A model generated the notes under the pieces. The model did no database searches and was not told where the DNA came from. It saw nothing but the letters and a program-made list of their open reading frames with translations. Below, piece by piece: positions 1-5,846 of a stretch of 7,061 nt of DNA. Each line of letters begins with the position of its first letter. The stretch's first letter is position 1. Source of the DNA: Psychromonas sp. (GTDB taxonomy: Bacteria; Pseudomonadota; Gammaproteobacteria; Enterobacterales; Psychromonadaceae); the NCBI GenBank assembly GCA_023145575.1, contig JAGLDN010000219.1:1-7061 (forward strand), written 5' to 3'. The translations under genes and the position numbers were made by a program.

Positions 1-120
1 ACTTTTCGATTATTGTAACGCAGTCCTGGTTTTCGAGCTTGTGCCCCACAGGACAAGGCAACTAGTACCAACCTGCGTTGTTATAAAATCTCTATGTAGA
101 ATAACTAGTTAGGAATTAAA
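1..120. repeat. Imperfect inverted-repeat region, no gene
   Basis: No open reading frame of note is visible here. Two nested arms can be read: AACGCAG (17-23) with CTGCGTT (73-79), and inside it TCCTG (24-28) with CAGGA (49-53). The hexamer ACTAGT also occurs twice, at 61-66 and 104-109. The arms would make a cruciform or RNA hairpin with a large one-sided bulge. The block ends just before the decayed gltD fragment, so it may be an intergenic repeat or the edge of an insertion that removed the rest of that gene. I cannot assign it to a known repeat family from sequence alone. Confidence 0.35.
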
Positions 121-156
121 GTGTTTATTTTAATTGACCTTGGTACTATTTCCCTT

Positions 157-370
157 GCTGAATTTGCACTTTTACGTCACATGGGTATAGGTATCGATGA
201 TGATGGTAACGTGCAAGCAAATCATTTCAAACAGAGCATCAAGCCATCTTTGTCGCTGGCGATATGCGCACTGTTCAGTCATTATTCGTAATTAAGCAAG
301 AGAGGTTGCTTTGGCTATTGATATTCATCTTATGAGCAATATCAGCCTTGAATCAAAAAAAGACGCGTGA
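157..370 (+). pseudogene. gltD: Remnant of glutamate synthase small subunit (GltD-like), C-terminal fragment
   Basis: This is a broken C-terminal piece of an FAD/NAD(P)-dependent oxidoreductase of the glutamate synthase beta-subunit type, whose intact form passes electrons from NADPH to the large subunit during glutamate synthesis. Three segments in three frames line up with the family: LLRHMGIGIDDDGNVQA (169-219), then FVAGDMRT-QSL (249-284) carrying the GD motif of the FAD-binding site, then EVALAIDIHLM (302-334) and a TGA stop at 368-370. A one-base deletion near 246-249 and another frame change near 295-303 separate them. Only about 70 residues of a roughly 470-residue protein remain, so it cannot be functional. 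A related AegA-type oxidoreductase is possible, but the GDMR...QSL wording favours GltD. Confidence 0.7.
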
Positions 371-460
371 ATGCTTTGACACAACCATTGAAGATAATTG
401 CAACCGTACTCACTAAGACTCTATCGTTGTTAATTTTATGATTTAAATTGATTGAGGAAC

Positions 461-2080
461 TCATTGACCAGTAGGAAGAGATGTAATTGTAAATTCTTTG
501 GTAATTCCTTGCCATGAAGCAGTCATTTTCGTTCTGTATTCATCAGACAGAGGATGCGTGCCGAAGTAAAGGACATTTGGCTGTAAGTCATTAATTATAA
601 TACCAGCTGCACTAACTTTATTAATTGGTGTGTATAATATATATGAGCTGATGTCTTTGCGCAATCCATTATCATATGTACCAATAGCATGGATCCGTAA
701 ATTTGAAAGGCGCAAACCTTTAAACCCAATATGCTCATCTAATATTGTACCATCTGGCTTGTATAAGTCAATGGAGACTAGTTTATTGACAGGTGCATCT
801 TCCACATTTACGTGAAATGAAGCACTAAGTCCTTCAAAAGAGGCTGTAATTAGTACATTTTGAGCCTCATTACGACCAAATAAATACGGCCCTTTTAAGT
901 AGTTTAAGTATACATCTTGTTGATCACTTGACCACCAAGACATTAATTTGCTTATGTTCTCTACTGAACCATCACTATAAGTTCCCCATGCGCTAACATA
1001 AAATCCATTTTTTGACAAGCCTAGCTTATTAACATCAAAAGGGTAGTGAACGCTATGTACAATGGGAATTGTTTGCGTGGTCTTATTTAGGAGCGGCCCA
1101 ACAGGCAGACCGTAAGTATTGATATTGTTGCCCTCATGAAGCTCTATACTAACCAACTTTTTGTTATTAAATTCTATTGTCTTATAAATATTAACGTTGT
1201 CATAGTCAGAGATACACTTAATATCAATTTTACCAGGTTTATGCCATTGTACAATGCCATTTTGATCAATATCTGCTACAGAAGTATTTGATGAGGTCCA
1301 GTGTACAGTCTTTTTCATGTCAACTGTCTCCAAAGCTTGACTAATTCCTATACATAGATATTTATTATTACTTTTTAGCTTGGTTTCTTTAGGTCCATAT
1401 ATAGTTAAATCATTTACATAATCGTTAGTGATATTTAGTTTTAGATGAGCAGTCAGATTATCAATAGTTGTAGCGTTAATCGTTGTTTCACCCGCAGAGA
1501 CACCGCTAATCAGTCCATTTTGATCCACAGTTGCTATTTCGTTATTATCCGACGACCATTTAACTTGATGTGTTAGATCTGCTGTTGTTTTATTTGACAG
1601 TATTGCCATTATTCTGACTTTTTTATTTTTTTTAACGCCCAAAACATAATCCTTTGCTGAGATTAGCGTTCCATGATCGCCATTAATAATAGTAATACTT
1701 TTTACAGGTGAGACTACCAAATCTTGAGTGTTGCTTGTTCGATCATAATATGATGCAGATATTGTTGTTTTCCCTTGTTTAAGCCCAACAACTAAGCCTG
1801 TAGAGCTGATCGTGGCCACTGAAGGATCACTGCTTTTCCATGATACTTTCGGTGTAACAACTGATATAGTGCCATTTTGATACCTCGTTGCTGCATACAG
1901 TTGAGTCGTTGTGTTCAAAGCTAATGTTTCTGGTCCTCCGAGCATAATGAGACTTGTGAGTGCAGGGGTGCTAGGGGTAATAGGCAGTTCTGGACTTCTT
2001 TTGAATGTATAGGTGTTTGATTTGCATGCGGATATGAATAATGGTAATGATAGCACTAATATATAAATAAGGATTTTCAT
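461..2080 (-). CDS. Big_2 (bacterial Ig-like) domain lipoprotein
   Basis: The gene encodes a 539-residue secreted lipoprotein. Residues 1-19 form a lipoprotein signal peptide with lipobox ISAC, so Cys19 should be acylated and the protein anchored in the outer or inner membrane; there is no Asp at +2 (Lys20), which is compatible with outer-membrane sorting. The rest is a string of Big_2 Ig-like domains, seen at about 43-122, 127-217 and 223-305 by the repeated W-[KST]-S-S-[DN]...VA-[TD]-[IV]...G-[LI]-V/I-x-G signature. Two more diverged copies follow at about 308-427 (WGTYSDGS, WWSSD) and 434-535 (AIGTYDNG). Such domains usually serve in adhesion or as spacers in surface proteins. The start is well set: CGGAG lies six bases upstream of the ATG. 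No sortase signal, catalytic domain or C-terminal anchor is visible. It is transcribed away from all other genes, so it is probably monocistronic. Confidence 0.88.
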   Translation of the reverse strand: MKILIYILVLSLPLFISACKSNTYTFKRSPELPITPSTPALTSLIMLGGPETLALNTTTQLYAATRYQNGTISVVTPKVSWKSSDPSVATISSTGLVVGLKQGKTTISASYYDRTSNTQDLVVSPVKSITIINGDHGTLISAKDYVLGVKKNKKVRIMAILSNKTTADLTHQVKWSSDNNEIATVDQNGLISGVSAGETTINATTIDNLTAHLKLNITNDYVNDLTIYGPKETKLKSNNKYLCIGISQALETVDMKKTVHWTSSNTSVADIDQNGIVQWHKPGKIDIKCISDYDNVNIYKTIEFNNKKLVSIELHEGNNINTYGLPVGPLLNKTTQTIPIVHSVHYPFDVNKLGLSKNGFYVSAWGTYSDGSVENISKLMSWWSSDQQDVYLNYLKGPYLFGRNEAQNVLITASFEGLSASFHVNVEDAPVNKLVSIDLYKPDGTILDEHIGFKGLRLSNLRIHAIGTYDNGLRKDISSYILYTPINKVSAAGIIINDLQPNVLYFGTHPLSDEYRTKMTASWQGITKEFTITSLPTGQ

Positions 2081-2126
2081 GTAATACTCCGTTGCACATG
2101 ACTATATGATCATGTTGGTTCCTGAT

Positions 2127-2132
2127 ATTATA
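2127..2132 (-). promoter_or_regulatory. Possible -10 box of the Big_2 lipoprotein gene
   Basis: On the minus strand this reads TATAAT, a perfect sigma-70 -10 hexamer, about 47 bases upstream of the lipoprotein ATG. The sequence 16 to 18 bases further upstream (around AACTGT) is a poor -35 match, so the promoter would be weak or need an activator. In an AT-rich gap a chance match is possible. Confidence 0.35.
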
Positions 2133-2163
2133 TTCGAACAAATTTCAGAACAGTTTATTCACC

Positions 2164-2178
2164 TTACAGGAGGTGTAA
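2164..2178. promoter_or_regulatory. Perfect palindrome TTACA-N5-TGTAA, possible operator
   Basis: Fifteen bases read TTACA GGAGG TGTAA, a perfect 5+5 inverted repeat. It lies about 85 to 100 bases upstream of the lipoprotein start and about 30 bases upstream of the proposed -10, which would place it over or just upstream of the -35 region. That position suits a regulator binding site. The spacer also looks like an ideal Shine-Dalgarno sequence on the plus strand, but only a nine-codon reading frame follows it, so translation is unlikely. I recognise no specific regulator. Confidence 0.3.
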
Positions 2179-2731
2179 ATAAAATCAGTGGAAGTTATTA
2201 AATCCCTTAATAATTAACCCTTGATTTATTTTTGTCCACTATCAGTTTAAATAGGCTTAAATTATGTTATGTTTTAGTAAGCATGCAGAGTAATTTAAAT
2301 TTTATACGTTACCAAAAGATTAAAGCCACTACAAATCAAGAGGTTAAATTAACACGGGCAAGTTCAAAGAGTTATTATTTAGTCATTTTAAATCGGTGCT
2401 TTATACTATAATATCATAAATCATATGTAATTTCTAATTGAATGTTTACTTTATACCTATGCTTTTGCTACTACGACTTTCATTTTGCATTGTAACTCCT
2501 ACAAAGTACAGGAGCCATCAATAATGTCAGCTCTATTTTAATTGTTTGTAAAATTTCAATATCTTTGCCATTTTGATTCAAACCCAAAAAATTCTTTTAG
2601 GATCTACATAAATCAACTACATTATAGACAGATAAACTTGCCAAAATAGAGCATATTTCATTTTTGGAAGATCTTAAAATTTGTTAAAGTATTTTAATTG
2701 CCCCTTTAGCGTAACTAATCTATCAATATCG

Positions 2732-2800
2732 GGTATATTCGTAGTGTCAGCAGAATTTGCCGATCTGACGTTTCATTTTTATGTCACATAGGTATAATTA
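2732..2800 (+). promoter_or_regulatory. Phosphatase/thioesterase promoter with shared upstream element (copy B)
   Basis: TATAAT at 2793-2798 is a perfect -10 about 30 bases before the phosphatase start; the matching -35 (TTTCAT, 2771-2776, spacer 16) is weak. The segment from GGTATATT (2732) through TCTGACGTT (2764-2772) to GTCACATAGGTATAAT resembles the region upstream of the PilZ gene (3798-3849), where the same blocks occur in the same order and orientation with a shorter gap between the first two. It is therefore probably a duplicated promoter-bearing element rather than a chance -10. Confidence 0.5.
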
Positions 2801-2828
2801 CTTCATACGTTAAAAAAAGGAAATAAAT

Positions 2829-3311
2829 TTGAAAAAAATATTAGTTGTTTGTTTAGGTAATATCTGTCGATCACCGACTGCTGAAGCAGTTTTACGTGCA
2901 AAAGCAGAACTACTTGACATTGCTGTTGAGGTTGACTCAGCGGGTACGATTGATTATCACCAAGGAAAGGGAGCGGATAGTCGTTGTATCGCGGCGGGTA
3001 AGAAGCGTGGCTACCGTTTAGATGGAATAACAGCACGGCTTATTAATCAGAATGATTTTGATTATTTTGATTTTATTTTAGCCGCGGATGATAACAATGT
3101 GTCCGATTTAATGGCTATCTGTCCACAAGATTTACAGTATAAAATAAGTTTGTTTTTAGATGCGGCAAATTCAATAGACTATATGAATGCTAATCAAATC
3201 CCAGATCCATATTATGGCGGTGATAATGGCTTTGAAGTGGTGTTAGATCTTTTAGAATCGGCATCAATAAAGTTACTCCATTCAATGACTAAGACTTGTC
3301 GTGATGATTAA
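2829..3311 (+). CDS. Low-molecular-weight protein tyrosine phosphatase
   Basis: The 160-residue product is a cytoplasmic low-molecular-weight phosphotyrosine phosphatase, which hydrolyses phosphoprotein or small phosphomonoester substrates through a phosphocysteine intermediate. The catalytic P-loop is at the N-terminus: C8-LGNIC-R14-S15, the CX5R(S/T) signature. The general acid sits in DPYYGG (Asp126). Length is normal for the family and the sequence is complete. Translation starts at TTG: AAAGGA lies about seven bases upstream, and the P-loop would be too close to the end for any later start. The gene overlaps the next one, so the two are almost certainly co-transcribed. Some relatives (Wzb/Etp) control capsule polymerisation with a partner tyrosine kinase, but no kinase or polysaccharide export gene is next to it here, so the substrate is unknown. 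Confidence 0.93.
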   Translation: MKKILVVCLGNICRSPTAEAVLRAKAELLDIAVEVDSAGTIDYHQGKGADSRCIAAGKKRGYRLDGITARLINQNDFDYFDFILAADDNNVSDLMAICPQDLQYKISLFLDAANSIDYMNANQIPDPYYGGDNGFEVVLDLLESASIKLLHSMTKTCRDD

Positions 3312-3693
3312 AACATTTCATCATGCTGTGCAAATTTATTATGAAGATACTGATCATTCTGGCGTGGTATATCATGCTAATTTCTTAAAATACTTTGAGA
3401 GAGCAAGGGAACATGTTTTAGGCGGCGACATAATCAACATGCTTTGGCAAGACAAAGGATGTGGTTTTGCTGTGTATAAGGCCAATATGATATTTAAGGA
3501 AGGCGTTGAATTCGCCGATATTTGTGACATTAGAACGACGTTTAAATTAGACGGTAAATTTAAAACGCTTTGGCATCATGAAGTGTGGCGCCCAAATGCT
3601 GTTAAACCAGCGGTTATCGGTGATATTGTCATGGTATATTTAGATAAAAAAAAACAGCTCAAGCCAATGCCAAGTGAGATCATATCAATATGA
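3304..3693 (+). CDS. YbgC/FadM-type acyl-CoA thioesterase (hotdog fold)
   Basis: The 129-residue product belongs to the 4-hydroxybenzoyl-CoA thioesterase/YbgC branch of hotdog-fold enzymes, which hydrolyse acyl-CoA thioesters in the cytoplasm. The signature YYEDTDHSGVVYHANFL lies at residues 12-28, including the catalytic Asp17 in EDTD and His24 in VVYHAN, followed by YFERARE. Length matches the family. ATG at 3304 is preferred; GTG at 3301 directly before it would add one residue, and neither has a clear ribosome binding site. Translation is probably coupled, because the phosphatase stop codon (3309-3311) lies inside this gene. In many proteobacteria ybgC precedes tolQRA; no tol-pal gene is visible here, so this is likely a paralogue with a different substrate. 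Confidence 0.9.
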   Translation: MIKTFHHAVQIYYEDTDHSGVVYHANFLKYFERAREHVLGGDIINMLWQDKGCGFAVYKANMIFKEGVEFADICDIRTTFKLDGKFKTLWHHEVWRPNAVKPAVIGDIVMVYLDKKKQLKPMPSEIISI

Positions 3694-3797
3694 TTATGGT
3701 TTTAAATAACAACAATTATAATAAACTTATACTAGTTCGTTAGGTACCTGCGGGAAATTGTAATTGGCGAGCGCAGCTGAACTCGGCTTATTGTGAT

Positions 3798-3849
3798 GGT
3801 ATATTACTCGTCTGACGTTGCATTTTTTATTGTCATGGGTATATAATAA
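3798..3849 (+). promoter_or_regulatory. PilZ gene promoter with shared upstream element (copy C)
   Basis: TTGCAT (3818-3823) and TATAAT (3842-3847) are separated by 18 bases and lie about 54 bases before the PilZ start, a plausible sigma-70 promoter. The surrounding blocks GGTATATT (3798-3805), TCTGACGTT (3811-3819), CATTTTT and GTCATGGGTATA repeat those upstream of the phosphatase gene, with the same order and orientation. The PilZ gene therefore seems to have its own promoter, distinct from read-through from the thioesterase. Confidence 0.5.
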
Positions 3850-3900
3850 CCATGGTTAAAACGAACATGTGTTTTTTATCATATAAATCAGAGGGATAGT

Positions 3901-4191
3901 ATGCTTTTAAAATCAAAAGAAAAACGCCGTTTTCAGCGTATGGGGATTAATATCCCGATTGTTATCATGCGAGATGAGCGAGAGATAAAAGGCGAATGTA
4001 TCGATCTAAGCGGCACTGGTATGCAGATTAAGTTTGAAGACAAAGATCTCTGCGTTGGTGATGAGGTATTTATACAACTTAGCACAGGACATAAATTGTT
4101 TAGTCCCTTAGAAGTGACAGCAAAGGTGGTCAGAATTTCAGAGACTGATAATGGCTTCATTGGTGCGGTGACTTTCCCTGCATTGCATTAA
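3901..4191 (+). CDS. Single-domain PilZ protein
   Basis: The 96-residue product is essentially one PilZ domain (about residues 7-94), a family that binds the second messenger cyclic di-GMP and passes the signal to motility, polysaccharide or pilus machinery. Both halves of the binding signature are present: R9-RFQ-R13 (RxxxR) on the flexible N-terminal loop and D35-L-S37-GT-G40 (D/NxSxxG) on the first strands, so ligand binding is expected. There is no signal peptide, membrane segment or effector domain, which suggests a free cytoplasmic adaptor. GAGGG lies about five bases before the ATG. The gap of about 200 bases from the thioesterase gene contains its own promoter. No diguanylate cyclase, phosphodiesterase or pilus gene is nearby, so the partner cannot be inferred. 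Confidence 0.9.
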   Translation: MLLKSKEKRRFQRMGINIPIVIMRDEREIKGECIDLSGTGMQIKFEDKDLCVGDEVFIQLSTGHKLFSPLEVTAKVVRISETDNGFIGAVTFPALH

Positions 4192-4232
4192 TATCATTGT
4201 ATAGCCATGCCACTTCAAAATGCTTCAATTCA

Positions 4233-4404
4233 TCAAAAATTGAAAGTCTGAAAGTTGTCATTAATTCTACCTGTTAAAGCATGACCAATTTTTGGTAATG
4301 TGCAATCAAAAAAAATTATAAATGCTTCGCCGGAAATATTTATTATTTCTTGCGTGCTCATTCATGACTTTCCAAAGCCGTTCGATAGGGTTTAAATTGG
4401 GTAT
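4233..4404 (-). pseudogene. IS630-family transposase remnant, C-terminal end
   Basis: On the minus strand this encodes the last part of an IS630/Tc1-type DDE transposase. PNLNPIERLW (4401-4372) is the hallmark segment holding the final catalytic Glu, followed by KVMNEHARNNKYFRR. A run of eight A (4308-4315) appears to contain one extra base; removing it restores FFDCTLPKIGHALTGRIND and then NFQTFNF, ending at the stop 4233-4235, a typical family C-terminus. The first two-thirds of the transposase is missing, so it is inactive. It joins an IS30 fragment directly at its upstream end. Confidence 0.85.
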
Positions 4405-4407
4405 AGC

Positions 4408-4564
4408 ACGATAACCTCGCTTGCCAATATTACGTTTAATTCTCGTGAAATCAAAGATTGACTCACGTTAATTTGTTCGGCTATTTTTGTTTGACTCATT
4501 GTGCTTTTATTAAGAGCGTAAAGTTTGATCTTAGAGGCTCAGTCAGTTGTTTATGTTTTTTCAT
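4408..4564 (-). pseudogene. IS30-family transposase remnant, N-terminal helix-turn-helix
   Basis: Reading the minus strand from ATG at 4564 gives MKKHKQLTEPLRSNFTLLIK, then, after two single-base frame changes (near the in-frame TGA after KAQ, and inside SRELK), QTKIAEQINVSQSLISREL and RNIGKRGYR (ending near 4408). This is the N-terminal helix-turn-helix of IS30-type transposases, which binds the element ends. The DDE catalytic domain that should follow is absent; the sequence passes straight into an IS630 C-terminus. The fragment is dead. No clear terminal inverted repeat was found at its outer end. Confidence 0.75.
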
Positions 4565-4693
4565 TATTTGCATCTCTTGTAGGAGGAAAGGTCGTGAATA
4601 TATATTCAACTGGCTAGTTTTACTACTAATTTAAGTTATGCATTTGAGAATTGAATCTAGGGAATTAAAAAAAATAAAAAATAGGAAAAACAG

Positions 4694-5323
4694 ATGTTTA
4701 TTGACGGTAAGTTGTATGAGGCAATACAAAACTGCATCGATAACGGTACAAAAATAGGCTTGATGATCCTTGACGAAGAAGAGAAAGCCGCGCCAGGGGA
4801 AATATCAATGGATCCATATTCTCCGATTAGAAATATTAACGCAACGACATACCAACAAATGATTATAATGTATATGCAGGCAATGGATCGCCCTATCTGG
4901 GTAATTAGCCACCGAACAGCATCACCTAAATCGGGTGAACCTTATGATGCGACTAGAACAGCTCTTAAGGCACTTTTCAATGGACGTCAGCAACCTTTGC
5001 GAAAGCGCTATTATAATGCGTTCCAATCAACTACTTTGCATTTAGATCTCAAAGAACATAATCTTACTCATCTTGTTGTCATGGGATGGAAAGCTAATAT
5101 GTGTGTTAGTTCCACAGTTGGTATTCCAGGAACCTCCAAACTTGAATGGAATGACACTTATGGTTTCACTTTGAAATATTTAAAAAGAATTACCGATGGC
5201 GCTACCTACCTTGGATATACAGTAATGACTTGTGACCAGATCCTACACGCGGGCCCTGCAGATTGGTCGCATGCTAACCCAGCACATTTTGATGCTCTAG
5301 AATTTTATAGCAGGTTTATCTAG
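4694..5323 (+). CDS. Isochorismatase-family cysteine hydrolase
   Basis: The 209-residue product is an isochorismatase-like hydrolase, a cytoplasmic Rossmann-like family that includes nicotinamidases, ureido/carbamoyl amidases and isochorismatases. The expected triad is present: Asp27 in GLMILDEE, Lys104 in LRKRYYNAF, and Cys137 in NMCVSST. The residues before Cys137 (HLVVMGWKANMC) match the usual strand leading to the nucleophile. Compared with typical members, an extra stretch of about 30 residues (about 141-172) follows the nucleophile before GYTVMTCDQILHAG. The substrate cannot be told; no siderophore or NAD genes are adjacent. AGGAA six bases before the ATG supports the start. The gene is intact although insertion-sequence fossils flank it on both sides, suggesting recent acquisition or continued selection. 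Confidence 0.85.
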   Translation: MFIDGKLYEAIQNCIDNGTKIGLMILDEEEKAAPGEISMDPYSPIRNINATTYQQMIIMYMQAMDRPIWVISHRTASPKSGEPYDATRTALKALFNGRQQPLRKRYYNAFQSTTLHLDLKEHNLTHLVVMGWKANMCVSSTVGIPGTSKLEWNDTYGFTLKYLKRITDGATYLGYTVMTCDQILHAGPADWSHANPAHFDALEFYSRFI

Positions 5324-5328
5324 TTTCC

Positions 5329-5643
5329 TTGATCTGTGTGGTAACGATTCATTTGCCCATAAGATATGAGTTTGTCGTAACTTTGGGTGAAAAGAGGACG
5401 CTAGCATTTTTTGCATGCCAACCTATCTCTTATACCGATAAAATGCGTGTAAAAATAGACAGTAGCGCAGGTCTGCGGCAATACAGCAAACGCCTAGGTG
5501 TAATTGAGCCTGTATTTGGCAATATCACGGTAAATAAAAGCATGAACAAATTCACACTGTGCGGGCAAGAGAATGTGAATGCATAATGATCGATGTATTT
5601 CCTTGTTCACAATATAGACAAATTAAGAAAGAGTCTGCATTAA
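5329..5643 (+). pseudogene. IS1182-family transposase remnant, C-terminal end
   Basis: This frame, beginning five bases after the hydrolase stop, matches the end of an IS1182-type DDE transposase: KRTLAFF, YTDKMRVKIDS, RQYSKRLGVIEPVFGNI (catalytic Glu in EPVFG) and NKFTL-GQENVNA. Where the family continues with Gln-Trp, two adjacent codons read TAA TGA (5584-5589), each one base change from CAA TGG. Beyond them the same frame still reads MYFLVHNIDKLRKSLH and ends at TAA 5641-5643, the normal family C-terminus. The stretch before KRTLAFF (CVVTIHLPIRYEFVV) may be a degraded form of the cysteine-rich segment that usually precedes it. Most of the transposase is missing, so it is inactive. Confidence 0.85.
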
Positions 5644-5788
5644 AGATAGGGGTGAAGCTCTAACGTTAAATGATCCTCCCTGCACGCCTCAATAAACGGA
5701 TTTATCACTCAATTTAATCAATCCACTCTTAAAAACACAATGATTTATTGAATATCAAGCAAATGTGCATTTTATTTTAAATAAAGTG

Positions 5789-5813
5789 GGCTGAAAAGAG
5801 AAATTCTTCAGCC
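5789..5813. repeat. Hairpin GGCTGAA/TTCAGCC, probably from the IS1182 right end
   Basis: A perfect 7-base stem, GGCTGAA (5789-5795) and TTCAGCC (5807-5813), encloses an 11-base loop. It lies about 145 bases past the IS1182 stop and about 35 before the methyltransferase start. No T-run follows directly (TCGTTTG), so it is a poor intrinsic terminator. I infer that it belongs to the non-coding tail of the decayed IS1182 element, which would place the element boundary at about 5815-5830. The interval 5644-5788 contains nothing else that I recognise. Confidence 0.5.
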
Positions 5814-5846
5814 TCGTTTGCCCCACAATACACAACAGGACTATAT

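Larger units (their letters stand above)
2081..2828. other. Gene-poor divergent intergenic region
   Basis: About 750 very AT-rich bases separate the divergent lipoprotein and phosphatase genes. I see no tRNA, no protein match in any frame and no frameshifted gene remnant. What can be picked out is the possible lipoprotein promoter and palindrome at the left end, a small hairpin ACTCCT...AGGAG (about 2486-2506) and the phosphatase promoter element at the right end. A tiny frame MSALF after AGGAG near 2523 is too short to call. A small RNA or a fully decayed gene could hide here, but nothing in the sequence demonstrates one. Confidence 0.6.

Noticed and set aside
630..815. 61-codon plus-strand frame opposite the lipoprotein gene
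   Set aside because: It lies wholly antisense to a well-supported Big_2 coding region, has no domain match and no clear ribosome binding site.
2770..2790. Pho-box-like repeat GTTTCAT-TTTT-ATGTCAC upstream of the phosphatase gene
   Set aside because: The two half-sites resemble the PhoB consensus, but the second ends only five bases before the -10 instead of about ten, and the related element before the PilZ gene has a different half-site spacing.
2803..3036. 77-codon minus-strand frame over the phosphatase start
   Set aside because: It is antisense to the catalytic P-loop region of the phosphatase and has no features of its own.
3736..3745. GTTAGGT at about 3738, matching the integron core-site consensus
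   Set aside because: No inverted-repeat partner or AAC end lies upstream, so it is not an attC; a seven-base match is expected by chance.
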